Shown here: piece by piece, positions 1 through 10,340 of the stretch
Layout of the letters: each line of letters begins with the position of its first letter
Position numbering within the stretch: position 1 is the stretch's first letter
Program-made: the position numbers and the translations under genes
Notes under the pieces: generated by a model
Seen by the model: only the letters and a program-made list of their open reading frames with translations
Database searches by the model: none
What the model was told of the DNA's origin: nothing
Assembly (NCBI GenBank): GCA_016946835.1
Contig: JACVTC010000092.1
Coordinates: 611,001-665,000, forward strand
Length of the DNA: 54,000 nt
Direction of reading: 5' to 3'
Source of the DNA: Neocallimastix lanati (nom. inval.)
Taxonomy: Eukaryota; Neocallimastigomycota; Neocallimastigomycetes; Neocallimastigales; Neocallimastigaceae

Positions 1-852
1 TATTTCTGTATCAAGTTTAATACAGAATGAACAAATAATACTAATTGTGCTAGAATAATATAAATTATTCTAACCTTATAGATTATTCTATTCTATATAA
101 TTGGAACTTTCCAATATTCTTCAAATATTACTAAATAGAAATCTTAAGTTAATAAATCACCAATTAACTTATAATTCCTTTTTGAATTATCGATCCGATT
201 CCATATAATGTATTAAAAATCTTTAGCAAAGAATATTGTCCTTGCCCACTTAATATATTAATATTATATTTCTTTTGTATTATGTTATATTGAAAATAAT
301 CAAATCTATTTAATTAGTTATTAAAATTTTCGTTATCAATTTAAATTTATTTTTAATTACTAAATTTAACTAAACCACAATAAAATATTCTGTATAATCT
401 CTTTATTTTTATTTTATATATATTAGTATTAAACTATTATTAAATAATTAATAATTCAATAATATATAACTACTATTTATAACAATAATATTATTAACTA
501 AAATAATAATTCAATTTCAATTTAAATGTTTTATTTATAAAAATAATTAGTAATTAGTTTATTAAAAAAAATAGTTAGGCTTTACAAATTTTAATTTGAT
601 AAAAAAATATAAATACATGTAATTTTTAGTGAAATAAAATATAATCAATAACTTTCTTTTTTATTAAATAAATAATTATATTATTATTTTTCTTTTATAA
701 ATTTAAATAAATAAATATTGATTTTAAAACAAATTATTTTTTTTTATTGTAATTTTATTATTTGTGTTAATTATTATTATATTCCTAAAATTATATGAAC
801 CATACCAAGTTTTGTTACGATACAAATAATAAATAAAAAATAAATAAAAAAT
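1..852. other. AT-rich non-coding left flank
   Basis: No open frame or recognisable gene is present. The stretch is very AT-rich. A hairpin with arms CTGTAT/ATACAG lies at about 6-25, and a related but weaker sequence lies at about 797-823, just before homology to the gypsy element begins at about 853. No gypsy 5' LTR can be seen here, so the element to the right is truncated on this side. Confidence 0.6.
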
Positions 853-2816
853 TATTCATCCTATGCTAAGATCATTGTGTCGTTTTACTTCAGTTGAAAA
901 ATTTGATATTATTACTCCTATTGTGGATGACCAAGATATGGATATGATTGCCTGTTATATTAAATATATTGGACCTAATAAAAGTGTTAATACATTAGGA
1001 ATATCTTTGACAGATAATAGAGATTCATATTTAGAGAATAAAGAACGTATAAATAAAAATACTGATGAATCTTCCGTTAAAGAGAAAGATGTATTGTCTC
1101 CTTTAGAATATATTTATTCTAATAAGTTTTATTCAAAATTAAATCTAAAAGTTAGAAAGGAAATATTAGAAATGTTAATTGTATATATTGATATTATTGC
1201 CACTTCAACTGACGAACTTACACCTTCCAAATTAAATCCTCATCATATTGAACTTATTAAGAACGCTAAACCATTTAAAAGCAAATTTTATAAATTAAAT
1301 AAAATTAAGTCGGATATACTTAAGGAAGAGTTGATTAAACTTATTAACCAGGGATTAATTGAACACTCTAGATCTTCATGGTCTTCTCCTATTGTGTTAG
1401 TACTAAAGAAAAATGGAAAATGGAGATTGTGTTCTGACTACCGTAAGTTAAATGCTATGACAGTACCAGATTCTTACTCTCTTCCTAATATTGATGAAAT
1501 TTTTGATAGTCTAGGAGGAGCAACAATTTTCTCTACTCTGGATCTCTTTTCAGGTTATCATCAAATTAGAATGGACGAAGATAGTATTGACTTAACATGC
1601 TTTACAACTAAATTTGGAAATTTTGTCTACAAAGTTATGCCCTTTGGACTTACTGGTGCTCCAGCTACCTTCCAAAGAGAAATGAATCGTATTCTCTTTG
1701 ATTTATTGGGTAAATGTGTATTTGTTTTTATTGATGACATTTTAATATTTTCTAAATTAAAAGAAGATCACTTAAAGCATTTAAACATGGTATTTGAAAT
1801 ATTCAGAAAATATGAAATAAAAATCAATATTGAAAAATGTTCCTTTTTCCAAGAAGAAGTTGAAGTTTTAGGTCATATAGTTACTAATAAAGGTTTAAAA
1901 ACAATGGATTCCAAGGTTAATGCTGTTAAAAATTGGATTAGACCTTGCAATATTAATGAATTACGATCTTTCCTGGGTACTGTAGGATATTATAGAAAAT
2001 TTATAAACAATTTCGCTATGCTAGCCGCTCCCTTAAATAAACTCTTAAAAAAAAATGTTTCATTTACATGGACAGAGGAACAACAATCTAGCTTTGATAA
2101 ATTAAAAAATTCTATTATTCAGGCTCCTATCTTAGCTTTTCCTGATTATAATAAACAATTTATAATTAGAACTGATGCTTCAAAAGATGGTTTAGGTGGA
2201 GTATTATTACAAATAAATGATGAAGATGGACTAGAACATTCTGTACACTTTGTTAGTAGAACGTTAGAAAAAGCGGAAAGAAATTATAGTATCACAGACT
2301 TAGAAGGCACTGCGGTATATTTCTGTGCAAAAAAATTTAAATCTTATATTTCCGGTAATAAATTTGAAACACTTTTATTTACAGACCATAAACCTCTAGT
2401 TGGTTTATTTAATAATAAAGAACCGAATAATATGAGGCATATTAGATGGTGCATTACCATTAGTATGCTAAGAATTAAAATAATCTATCATCAAGGTAAG
2501 AAAAATTCTCTTGCAGATGCTCTCTCAAGAATTAAATCCAATAATCAAAATATTAATGATGATCAGAGGACAATAGAATTATCTAATAAAAGGGAAGTAT
2601 CGTCTCAGGAGGGAAAGAATATGGACTTGGAAAATAAGGACACTGAGAAACCAGAAAATGAAGATACTATGAAATCAGAAAATTTTAATAAAAATGAAAA
2701 TCTAAAAATTTCTAATATAAAATTTTCAAAAATTAATTTAGACAAAAAAATTGAAAATTTCAAAATTATTTCAAATTTAAAAATTTCGAGGGAAAAAGCA
2801 AGGTATATAGAAAAAC
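853..2816 (+). pseudogene. Ty3/gypsy pol fragment (gypsy A): protease end, reverse transcriptase, RNase H
   Basis: Left part of a Ty3/gypsy polyprotein, open from about 851. The first residues (HPMLRSLCRFTSVEKFDII) match the region after the protease of gypsy B (about 15058-15110), so everything 5' of this, including Gag and the protease active site, is missing. Reverse transcriptase: LVLKKNGKWRLCSDYRKLNA, then FSTLDLFSGYHQI, then the catalytic FIDD at residues 289-292 counted from the ATG at 863. RNase H follows, with its first acidic residue in TDAS (about residue 438), then FTDHKPL, ending near NSLADALSR. A charged, Asn/Lys-rich linker comes next. The open frame runs on to 2947, but everything after 2816 is LTR of the inserted copia element. 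The polyprotein resumes at 10617. This segment has no internal stop, unlike its right half. Confidence 0.9.
2812..2816. repeat. Target site duplication AAAAC, left copy (copia-1)
   Basis: The five bases AAAAC directly before the TG of the copia-1 5' LTR are repeated at 10612-10616 directly after the CA of the 3' LTR. Joining the flanks across one copy gives gypsy sequence homologous to gypsy B around 15410-15440. Confidence 0.88.
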
Positions 2817-2964
2817 TGTCAAAGTGTAAGATTAAGTTTAAATTACATTGTACAATAAATAAAGTTTTATGTATTATAAATATTATGTACTTATGTATTA
2901 TAATAATAATATTACCAAAAAATCTTCTTTATTATTTTAATAAATAGTATTAAGTATTTCAACA
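2817..2964 (+). repeat. 5' LTR of copia-1 (148 bp)
   Basis: Begins TGTCAAAGTG and ends TTTCAACA, with canonical TG...CA termini. It reads identical to the 3' LTR at 9063-9150 joined to 10552-10611. The primer-binding site starts at the very next base. Confidence 0.93.
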
Positions 2965-2985
2965 GATTAAGAGTCTCATCGACTC
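2965..2985 (+). other. Primer-binding site of copia-1, matching tRNA-Lys(CUU) anticodon arm
   Basis: The 21 bases directly after the 5' LTR begin GATTAAGAGTCTCAT. The reverse complement, ATGAGACTCTTAATC, has the form of a tRNA anticodon arm: stem TGAGA, loop CTCTTAA with anticodon CUU (Lys), then the first two bases of the 3' stem. No CCA-end complement is present. The pairing would end at about tRNA position 40, close to the 39-nt half-tRNA known to prime Drosophila copia. The same 21 bases occur in TRIM-1 (10320-10340, minus strand). Confidence 0.75.
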
Positions 2986-3450
2986 AAGAAGTTAAGTAAA
3001 CCATTATAAATATTAATTACTTAATAATATAATTTTATTCTAACTAAATAAAACATTTGATATATTTATGCTAATCATACTCAATAACAAGAAAAATGTC
3101 CAACACATATTTAATAAATATATATACACCTATACTAATAATACAAAGTTAAGTATTTTATTTATCATTTAATAACTACTAAATTTATTAAATATAATAA
3201 TGTTTAAATATACTAATTTATTAATTTATCTAATTAATATTAAATAATATAAATATTTTCTATTTGAGATATATATTAAACTATTCACATATATATTTAA
3301 TTATTACCTCTTTCACACATATACACAATTTTTATAAAAGTATCATTAGCAGTAAATATAGATTTTCCCCATATTTATTATAATAAGTAATAATCTATAA
3401 AAATCAAAGCATGAATATTATTAAAAATGTGTCATAAACAAATACTGATA

Positions 3451-3736
3451 TCAGTTAAATATAAAGCTGAAAATATAAAACACTAAAGTCAGCTAAATAT
3501 AAAGCTGAAAATATAAAACAATAAAGTCAGCTAAATATAAAGCTGAAAATATAAAACACTAAAGTCAGCTAAATATAAAGCTGAAAATATAATACAATAA
3601 AGTCAGCTAAATATAAAGCTGAAAATATAAAACACTAAAGTCAGCTAAATATAAAGCTGAAAATATAAAACAATAAAGTCAGCTAAATATAAAGCTGAAA
3701 ATATAAAACACTAAAGTCAGCTAAATATAAAGCTGA
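3451..3736 (+). repeat. Leader array of eight 38-bp hairpin repeats
   Basis: Eight head-to-tail units of 38 bp lie in the copia-1 5' untranslated leader. Each has a perfect 6-bp inverted repeat TCAGCT/AGCTGA around an 8-nt loop; the first unit has one variant base (TCAGTT). The spacer ends alternate CACTAAAGT and CAATAAAGT in successive units, so the true period is a 76-bp dimer. The array must have grown by dimer-length duplication. In RNA it would fold as a row of identical stem-loops. Confidence 0.9.
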
Positions 3737-3858
3737 AACTAGATACAAGATAGATATAAAAAAAATGAATAAATATGTGTTTATAAATGAAGAAATTAAA
3801 AATGTATTATTTAAAGAAACAAATAATAAAAATATTTATGAAAGAGTATTAATGAAAG

Positions 3859-3916
3859 TCAGGTATATATTATAAAACAATACACCAAGAATATAAAATG
3901 GTGTATTTCAACCTGA
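3859..3916 (+). other. Compound hairpin in copia-1 leader
   Basis: Outer arms TCAGGT (3859-3864) and ACCTGA (3911-3916) enclose inner arms AATACACC (3879-3886) and GGTGTATT (3900-3907). Together with the upstream hairpin array this marks a structured untranslated leader, plausibly for packaging or translation control (inference). Confidence 0.6.
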
Positions 3917-4386
3917 AACATATAATAAATAATACAATAATAAAAAAGGGGATATCTATATTTCCTGAATAATATAAATCATAACTTATAATCAACATTA
4001 TAAAAACACCATTAATAATTAATGATTGACTCTTACGAATAAACTGTTAAAATGGTTAGATTATAGATAAAATTTTTTGGGGATTCATCAATTTTACAAA
4101 TAACCATAAAAATTTTAAAACTATAAATAATATAAAATTACTTTACACTAAAATAAATTTAAATTTACATCAAAATCAAAATAAATTAAATTAAAATTAA
4201 GTTAAAATTAAAATTAAATTATAAACTTTTTTTTTTTTGCAACTTACTAAAATTAAATATAAAAATAATTTAAACAACCTAAAAATAAAAAATAAATCCA
4301 TGTTCAAAAATATTATTACTTAAAATTTACAATTTTTTTAAAAAAATAGGAAATTATTATATTATTACAATTCATTAATAACAATA

Positions 4387-4422
4387 TAGGAAAATTTATT
4401 GTTATAATTTTCAATTTTCCTA
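4387..4422 (+). other. 10-bp hairpin upstream of copia-1 gag
   Basis: Perfect 10-bp arms TAGGAAAATT (4387-4396) and AATTTTCCTA (4413-4422). A partial second copy of the same unit follows at about 4430-4470, so this is also a short tandem duplication. It lies about 200 bp before the gag start codon. Confidence 0.6.
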
Positions 4423-4627
4423 ATAACTATATAGGAAAATTTATTTTTATAACTTATAGTTTTCAATTTTCTCGCTATAAATAAATATTTTTTTATTCGC
4501 TCAAATTCATTTTTCTATTCGATATAAAAAAAATATCATAAATTTATAAATATTAAATCATTTTAAAATTAAATTAATTTACTTATTATTTATTTATTAT
4601 AATAAGATAAATAAAAAAAAAACAAAA

Positions 4628-5452
4628 ATGCCAAGAAGAAGAAATAGTACCTCTGCTCAAGAAAATAGTCCAATAACCTCCCAAGGAAATATCCATAATA
4701 CTCCTACCTCTCCACAGCCTTCAAATCTTAGTCAGAATTACACAGAAAATCAACAGATTAATTTGCAGCCAAAAATCAATGGGACATCTTTTAACTACTT
4801 GGAATGTTTCAATCACCCCATGTCCCTAAATACATCCAACTATATGAGTTGGAGAATAAATATGCTGTATCTTCTAGATATCAACAATTTAGTTGATTAT
4901 GTATCATCAAAAAAGATCCAAAAATTTAAGAAAAACAAAATTAAAGATAATACCCAAAATTATATAGTAGACAAAATTGACAAATCGGTGGTATATCCCA
5001 AGTCCACCAATTCTGTCGACATTAAAAATGATAACATCACAAAATGGATCATTCTAAATTCGCTTGCTTCTGATACAAGAAAAATAGTAGAGAACCATGG
5101 CAAAACTGCTTTTGAGGTCTGGACTATTTTAGAGAACTCCTTTACTCGAGGAAAAGAACAGTTAAAGTCTGATTTGAAAGAGAAATTAGAAAAAATAAAA
5201 TACGACCCCAATGTTGATATTAATATTTTCATTTCTTATTTAGAAAATATCTTTGATGAACTCGATTACCTTGAATTCCACATACCAGATGAAGAGAAAG
5301 TGGGAATCTTAAACCGTTCGTTACCCGAGAACTTACGATGGATCAATGTGTTCCAATTCAGGGATAACTGGAACGAATGTTCAAAATTTACTACCAAAGT
5401 AATTCCGGACATTATATACTCATCAAAAAAAAGAAGCAAAGTCCACAACTAA
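4628..5452 (+). CDS. Gag-like protein of copia-1
   Basis: A 274-residue product starting at an ATG preceded by an A-rich context (AAAACAAAA). It has a Ser/Gln/Asn-rich N-terminus, then a UBN2/retrotran-gag type helical region with the usual copia Gag signature: a tryptophan-containing segment (YMSWRINMLYLLD), then AFEVWTILENSFTRG, then a run of charged helices (about residues 185-250). It lacks a zinc knuckle, which sits at the start of the next frame. The frame closes just after an A8 run at 5425-5432; in the +1 frame the sequence stays open straight into pol (5472 onward). So either one A was gained or lost in the run, or Gag and Pol are joined by ribosome slippage there. It forms the virus-like particle shell in this family. 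Confidence 0.85.
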   Translation: MPRRRNSTSAQENSPITSQGNIHNTPTSPQPSNLSQNYTENQQINLQPKINGTSFNYLECFNHPMSLNTSNYMSWRINMLYLLDINNLVDYVSSKKIQKFKKNKIKDNTQNYIVDKIDKSVVYPKSTNSVDIKNDNITKWIILNSLASDTRKIVENHGKTAFEVWTILENSFTRGKEQLKSDLKEKLEKIKYDPNVDINIFISYLENIFDELDYLEFHIPDEEKVGILNRSLPENLRWINVFQFRDNWNECSKFTTKVIPDIIYSSKKRSKVHN

Positions 5453-5471
5453 TAAGGAAATATTATCAACT

Positions 5472-8400
5472 ATGAATACAAGAAGGAAACGCATATACAA
5501 TAAAGGAAATAAACCCATCAGAAGGATAAAAAATGGAAGATGTTTTTATTGCAAAAAATACGGACACTACTCATATGAATGCAAATACCTCAAAAATAAA
5601 TCCTATGGATGGAAAAATCCAAACAATATTAAAAGATTCAACAAGTACAAAAAACACTTCAACAAATTTAGACCAACCACTAAACCTATTTATAAAAACA
5701 ATAACCAAATTTCGTTTGTCTCAAAAGATATAGAACATAAAAATATATATGAAAACGCATTCACAAAAGATTTTAACTCAGACATCGAAAATATGGTAAA
5801 CTATTTAAACGTGTCCATTAAAACAAATTCATCTACTACTTTAAACAACTTTAACAATAACATCTCAAATTGGATAATTGACTCTGGAGCCTCGATTCAC
5901 ATTACTTACCAAAAGGATCTTCTTAAGGACATCAAACAACACCATGAAGAAATAACCTTTGCAAATGGAAATAAAAAATTATCAAATTACATTGGTAACA
6001 TTGAAGGATATATTAATAATAATAAAGTTATCTTGAAAGACGTACTTTATATTCAAAATTTCAAAAGAAACATAATTTCAATTTCAAAACTCATCGAGCA
6101 AAAGTATAAATTTGTATTCAACATTAACAATGGAAAACCACAAACTTTAATTTATTCACCAAAGGGAAAAAGAATTTCCACAATATACAGTAATGAAAAT
6201 AATAATACTTTTCAATTATGGTTATCCAATAATCCAACAACAACAAAACAACAGAACCAAAAATTTATGATAAATAACATCCAACATCTTGATGAAGATA
6301 TATACTTGTGGCATCGTAGATTCGGTCATTTCAACATAGACAGAATCTTAAGTACATTACCAAAATTAAACTATTACGAAAAATGTAGAATATGTACAAA
6401 ATCTAAATTAAGAAATAAACCATATTACCCCTCTACTAACAAAGCTAAAGATACCTTTGACCTCATTCATCTCGATCTCATAGGTCCAATTACAGAATCT
6501 CTATATGGAAATAAATATGTGTTAACTGTCCTGGATGATAATAGTAGATATAATTGGACATTTTTCTTAAAAAATAAATCAGACACTTTCGAATCATTCC
6601 GTTACTGGACTAAAATCATTAAAAACCAATTCAATAAAACAATTAAAGTCATAAGATCTGACAATGGTACCGAATTTCTCTCAAACAGCTTTCAAAGTTT
6701 TTGTAAAGACAATGGAATAATTCATCAAACAACTGTACCCTACAACCCGCAACAAAATGGTAGGGCCGAAAGACTGAATGGTGTTCTGATTAGTACCGCC
6801 ACCTCACTTCTGGAAGATGCCAAACTGAGCAGAAGGTTTTGGGAAGACGCTATGTCTACTGCTAGCTACCTTTATAACAGGATCCCTCATCAGTCAACAA
6901 ATTATAAGGTCCCTTACGAAGTATTATTCAAGACAAAGGTAAATTACAATAACATAAAAGTTTTTGGATCCAAAGTGATTTTCTTCTTACCAAAACAATT
7001 AAGACACAAATTCGACAACAAAGGATCCCCTGGCATTTTTATTGGATACTGTTTAGATCCATATTCCTACAAGATTTTTGATTTAAAAAACAACAAGGTA
7101 ATTAAATGTAGAACAGTGGAATTTTTTGAAAACAGTCCAGCCAATTTCTACTTTAACAATGTTATTTCAGAAATACCAGATAGTAATACAAACTACGAAA
7201 ATTACCCTACGACAATTACTTTTACTAATGAACATAACCATACAATATCAGATCATAATAATAGTCAGCATACAAAGTATCACATACCTCCAATATTAAA
7301 TAACTTAAACCCAACAACAAATAAAACAAATATCACAAGTAACAACAAAGAAACATCAATAAATTATAGTTCAACAAAAAGACCATATAATGATTCTCCA
7401 ATTCACATATATAAAAATTTTAGCAATACACGAGTAAAGAAAATGAAAATATCAGAAAAGAATCAAAATTATCCTTCAATAAGAGAACCAACCAACTACC
7501 AAGATATTTACAATCTAAAGGATAAAGAAGAATGGTTCAAAGCAGTCAATGATGAACTCCAAAATATGGTCAAATTAAAAGTTTTTACACCAATTAAATA
7601 CGTTCCTAAACATGCCAACATTATTTCATCCAGGTGGGTTTTCAAACTTAAAAGAGATGCCGAAGGAAACATAATTAAAAGAAAAGCAAGACTCGTCGCT
7701 CGAGGATTTACTCAACAAGAAGGTATTGATTACTTTGAGACATTTTCACCCACCCTTAAGCAAGATTCCTTGCGTATTATCACAGCCCTTGCAATACAAA
7801 AGAATTTTAAAATCAAACAAATTGATGTTAATTCTGCATATCTAAATGCCAACTTAACAGAGGATATATATATGAAATCTCCCGAAGGTTATGAATCTAA
7901 TAAAAACACTTTTTGGAAACTCAACAAGGCACTCTATGGATTAAAACAATCCGGGAAAGCGTGGAATGACCAACTTAACAATATACTATTGAAGATCAAT
8001 TTTAAAAGATTGAAATGTGACCCATGTCTTTACAAGAAGGAAAATAAACACGGAAACATAACATGTATTCTTGCAGTATATGTCGATGATATACTTCTTA
8101 CAGGAAATGAATCAGAAATTAACCAAACAACATCTTTAATAAAAAAATATTTCGAGATTAAGGAATTAGGAGATGCAAAATTTATTATAGGTATCAAATT
8201 TGAAAGATATAATAACGGATATATTCTCCACCAAAAGAGGTATATAAATGATCTTCTAATAAAATTCAAAGATGAAAATATATATCCCACGAATAATATT
8301 AAACCCATTAATGATGAAAAACTAAGAAACATAAGTATAGACAAAACTAAATATAGAAGCGCTGTGGGCAACTTACTGTACTTAAGTATAAGTACAAGAC

Positions 8401-9005
8401 CGGATATCATTTATGCCGTAAGCAAAGCAGCAAGAAAAACCAAAGATCCTAATTTAGAAGACTGGAAAAATATTTTAAAAATTATGGGCTACTTAAAATG
8501 TACAATAAACTATGGATTAAAATTTAATTCAAACTCAAATATTAAAGCATATTCAGATGCAGACTATGCCGGGGACAAAGACACTAGAAAATCTACGACT
8601 GGGTATATCATAACTATTGGTGACACTCCTATCAGTTGGTGCTCAAAATTACAACACTGTGTCTCAACGTCTACAGCAGAAGCAGAATATTACAGTTTGA
8701 GCGAATGCTCAAAACAATGTATATGGTATTTAAATCTTTTAAGGGAATTGAATATCAATACTAAAACGATTGAAATTAATGTAGACAATAAAGCTGCAAT
8801 ATTCATTGCAACAAATGAATTAACAAACCAGAAAACCAAACACATCGATATTCGCTATCACTACGTAAGAGAATTAATAAAAGAAAATAAAATTAAACTG
8901 AGATATATAAATTCAACGTTGAATATTGCTGATGGTCTTACTAAATACTTGAACAATTCATTAATGATAAAATTTAGGAATCAAATATTGTTTAAATTTA
9001 ATTAA
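5472..9005 (+). CDS. Copia-1 Pol: zinc knuckle, protease, integrase, reverse transcriptase, RNase H
   Basis: A 1177-residue open frame with copia domain order. A CX2CX4HX4C zinc knuckle spans C24-C37. The aspartic protease motif DSGAS is at 137-141. The integrase zinc-binding part starts with WHRRFGH (about 280) and CRICTKSK, followed by the DDE core (HLDLIGP, LTVLDDNSR, IRSDNGTEFLS, PQQNGRAERLN). Reverse transcriptase has SSRWVFKLKRD and the catalytic YVDD near residue 870. RNase H has YSDADYAGDKDTRKSTTG (about 1028) and STAEAEYYSLSE. The frame is open upstream of 5472 back to the A8 run at 5425-5432, so the ATG at 5472 is probably not a genuine start and Pol is likely made as a Gag-Pol fusion. 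All catalytic motifs look intact, so apart from the gag/pol junction this copy appears competent. Confidence 0.93.
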   Translation: MNTRRKRIYNKGNKPIRRIKNGRCFYCKKYGHYSYECKYLKNKSYGWKNPNNIKRFNKYKKHFNKFRPTTKPIYKNNNQISFVSKDIEHKNIYENAFTKDFNSDIENMVNYLNVSIKTNSSTTLNNFNNNISNWIIDSGASIHITYQKDLLKDIKQHHEEITFANGNKKLSNYIGNIEGYINNNKVILKDVLYIQNFKRNIISISKLIEQKYKFVFNINNGKPQTLIYSPKGKRISTIYSNENNNTFQLWLSNNPTTTKQQNQKFMINNIQHLDEDIYLWHRRFGHFNIDRILSTLPKLNYYEKCRICTKSKLRNKPYYPSTNKAKDTFDLIHLDLIGPITESLYGNKYVLTVLDDNSRYNWTFFLKNKSDTFESFRYWTKIIKNQFNKTIKVIRSDNGTEFLSNSFQSFCKDNGIIHQTTVPYNPQQNGRAERLNGVLISTATSLLEDAKLSRRFWEDAMSTASYLYNRIPHQSTNYKVPYEVLFKTKVNYNNIKVFGSKVIFFLPKQLRHKFDNKGSPGIFIGYCLDPYSYKIFDLKNNKVIKCRTVEFFENSPANFYFNNVISEIPDSNTNYENYPTTITFTNEHNHTISDHNNSQHTKYHIPPILNNLNPTTNKTNITSNNKETSINYSSTKRPYNDSPIHIYKNFSNTRVKKMKISEKNQNYPSIREPTNYQDIYNLKDKEEWFKAVNDELQNMVKLKVFTPIKYVPKHANIISSRWVFKLKRDAEGNIIKRKARLVARGFTQQEGIDYFETFSPTLKQDSLRIITALAIQKNFKIKQIDVNSAYLNANLTEDIYMKSPEGYESNKNTFWKLNKALYGLKQSGKAWNDQLNNILLKINFKRLKCDPCLYKKENKHGNITCILAVYVDDILLTGNESEINQTTSLIKKYFEIKELGDAKFIIGIKFERYNNGYILHQKRYINDLLIKFKDENIYPTNNIKPINDEKLRNISIDKTKYRSAVGNLLYLSISTRPDIIYAVSKAARKTKDPNLEDWKNILKIMGYLKCTINYGLKFNSNSNIKAYSDADYAGDKDTRKSTTGYIITIGDTPISWCSKLQHCVSTSTAEAEYYSLSECSKQCIWYLNLLRELNINTKTIEINVDNKAAIFIATNELTNQKTKHIDIRYHYVRELIKENKIKLRYINSTLNIADGLTKYLNNSLMIKFRNQILFKFN

Positions 9006-9048
9006 TAATTTAAAATATTTTAATTGTACAAATCTACCTTCAAAGCTA

Positions 9049-9062
9049 GATTTGAGGGGGAG
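9049..9062 (+). other. Polypurine tract of copia-1
   Basis: A purine run ending GAGGGGGAG directly abuts the TG of the 3' LTR at 9063. This is the expected plus-strand priming site. Similar G-runs precede the 3' LTR of copia-2 and, on the minus strand, those of TRIM-1 and TRIM-2. Confidence 0.8.
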
Positions 9063-9654
9063 TGTCAAAGTGTAAGATTAAGTTTAAATTACATTGTACA
9101 ATAAATAAAGTTTTATGTATTATAAATATTATGTACTTATGTATTATAATTGTTAAGAATTAAGAATTTAGGTTTTATAATTATGTCAACTTTATTATTA
9201 TATTTTTGTGATAAAGAGTTACTAGCACTTAATTATTCTAAATTAAATGCTTTTATATTAATACATTGTGGCTAATACATTATTTATATTACATTACATT
9301 TTATTACATTAATCTCATATTCACGTATTATAACATCATATTCACATATTCTAACATTCCCCCCTAAACCTAGTTTTTCTAAAAGATAAAATTCGGTTTA
9401 TAGGTGAATATGTGTAAATTACTATTATTCTAAATTTTAATTTTTTTAAAAAATTTATTCTCTTTTATAAATTTTTCTTAATTGAAATTTTAAACATTTA
9501 ATGCATATTTTTTATTTATTTTATTCAAAAAATTTATATTATTAAATACTATTACGTTTTTGTGGTTAAACGTTTAAACCTTTAATATAATTCAAACTTA
9601 ATGGTTATTGTAGGTTGGATACTCTTATGGTTTTATACCAATCCTATCTTTATA

Positions 9655-9855
9655 TATATGTTTATATTTATGGCTACTCTTTAGGTTTTACGCCATTTAA
9701 TTATGTTTATAGCAACTCGTTAGGATTTACGCTATTTCAATTCAATTATATGTATATAGCTACTCTTTAGGATTTACGCTATTTCAATTATGTTTATATG
9801 TATATAGCTACTCTTTAGGATTTACGCTATTTCAATTATGTTTATATGTATGATG
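9655..9855. repeat. About 48-bp tandem repeats inside TRIM-1
   Basis: About four to five degenerate units, each containing GCTACTCTTTAGGATTTACG followed by CTATTTCAATTATGTTTATATG. The two central units are identical; the outer ones have diverged. They form a GC-richer patch in an AT-rich setting and carry no open frame. Confidence 0.75.
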
Positions 9856-10319
9856 ACCTCTTGGGTATTACATCATTTAAGAATCAATATTGTATTTATA
9901 AATTATTCTTTAATAAAATATACTAAATAATATTCAAAAGATATTTAATTATCAATTAATGTTTTGATGTTTTCAGTATAATTTTCGTTAAGAGTCTCAG
10001 TATTGTTGAGAAAATATAATTTATACTAATATATGCTTAAGCTTGTTTACCTCTATTTATTTAATGTTTCTATATGTTTAGAGCTTTAATTTACTTTTAT
10101 TCTACTTGGGGATTCTCTTTTATCAACTATATTAAAATTTTTTACGCGTTTCTTCAATTTTTGTAATCTTGATCATTTCAAATGTTCGAAATCAATTTTA
10201 TTTATTTTTCTAAGATTGACATAATGAGCAACTTTTATCGCAATTTTAGTTTCCAATTTATTTCCTTGACATAATATTACATTCGGCTAAGGATTTCTAT
10301 TCCAAAGAATCCTTTCTAA

Positions 10320-10340
10320 GAGTCGATGAGACTCTTAATC
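10320..10340 (-). other. Primer-binding site of TRIM-1 (tRNA-Lys(CUU) anticodon arm)
   Basis: Read on the minus strand, the sequence right after the LTR is the same 21 bases found after the copia-1 5' LTR at 2965-2985. The plus strand here shows the tRNA-like sense: ATGAGACTCTTAATC, with anticodon CTT in a seven-base CTCTTAA loop. Confidence 0.75.

Noticed and set aside
2817-2947. C-terminal 43 codons of the gypsy A open frame
   Set aside because: They are copia-1 LTR read through by chance; the gypsy sequence stops at 2816.
2965-2985. tRNA gene or tRNA fragment
   Set aside because: Only an anticodon-arm-length match is present, always exactly at an LTR boundary; no D-, T- or acceptor-arm sequence follows. 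It is a primer-binding site.
3451-3736. CRISPR-like array
   Set aside because: Units are contiguous with no unique spacers, and the array lies in the leader of a eukaryotic retrotransposon.
8030-8410. Minus-strand frames overlapping the copia pol genes (also 4960-5232, 43865-44254, 45182-45529)
   Set aside because: They are shadows of well-supported plus-strand domains.
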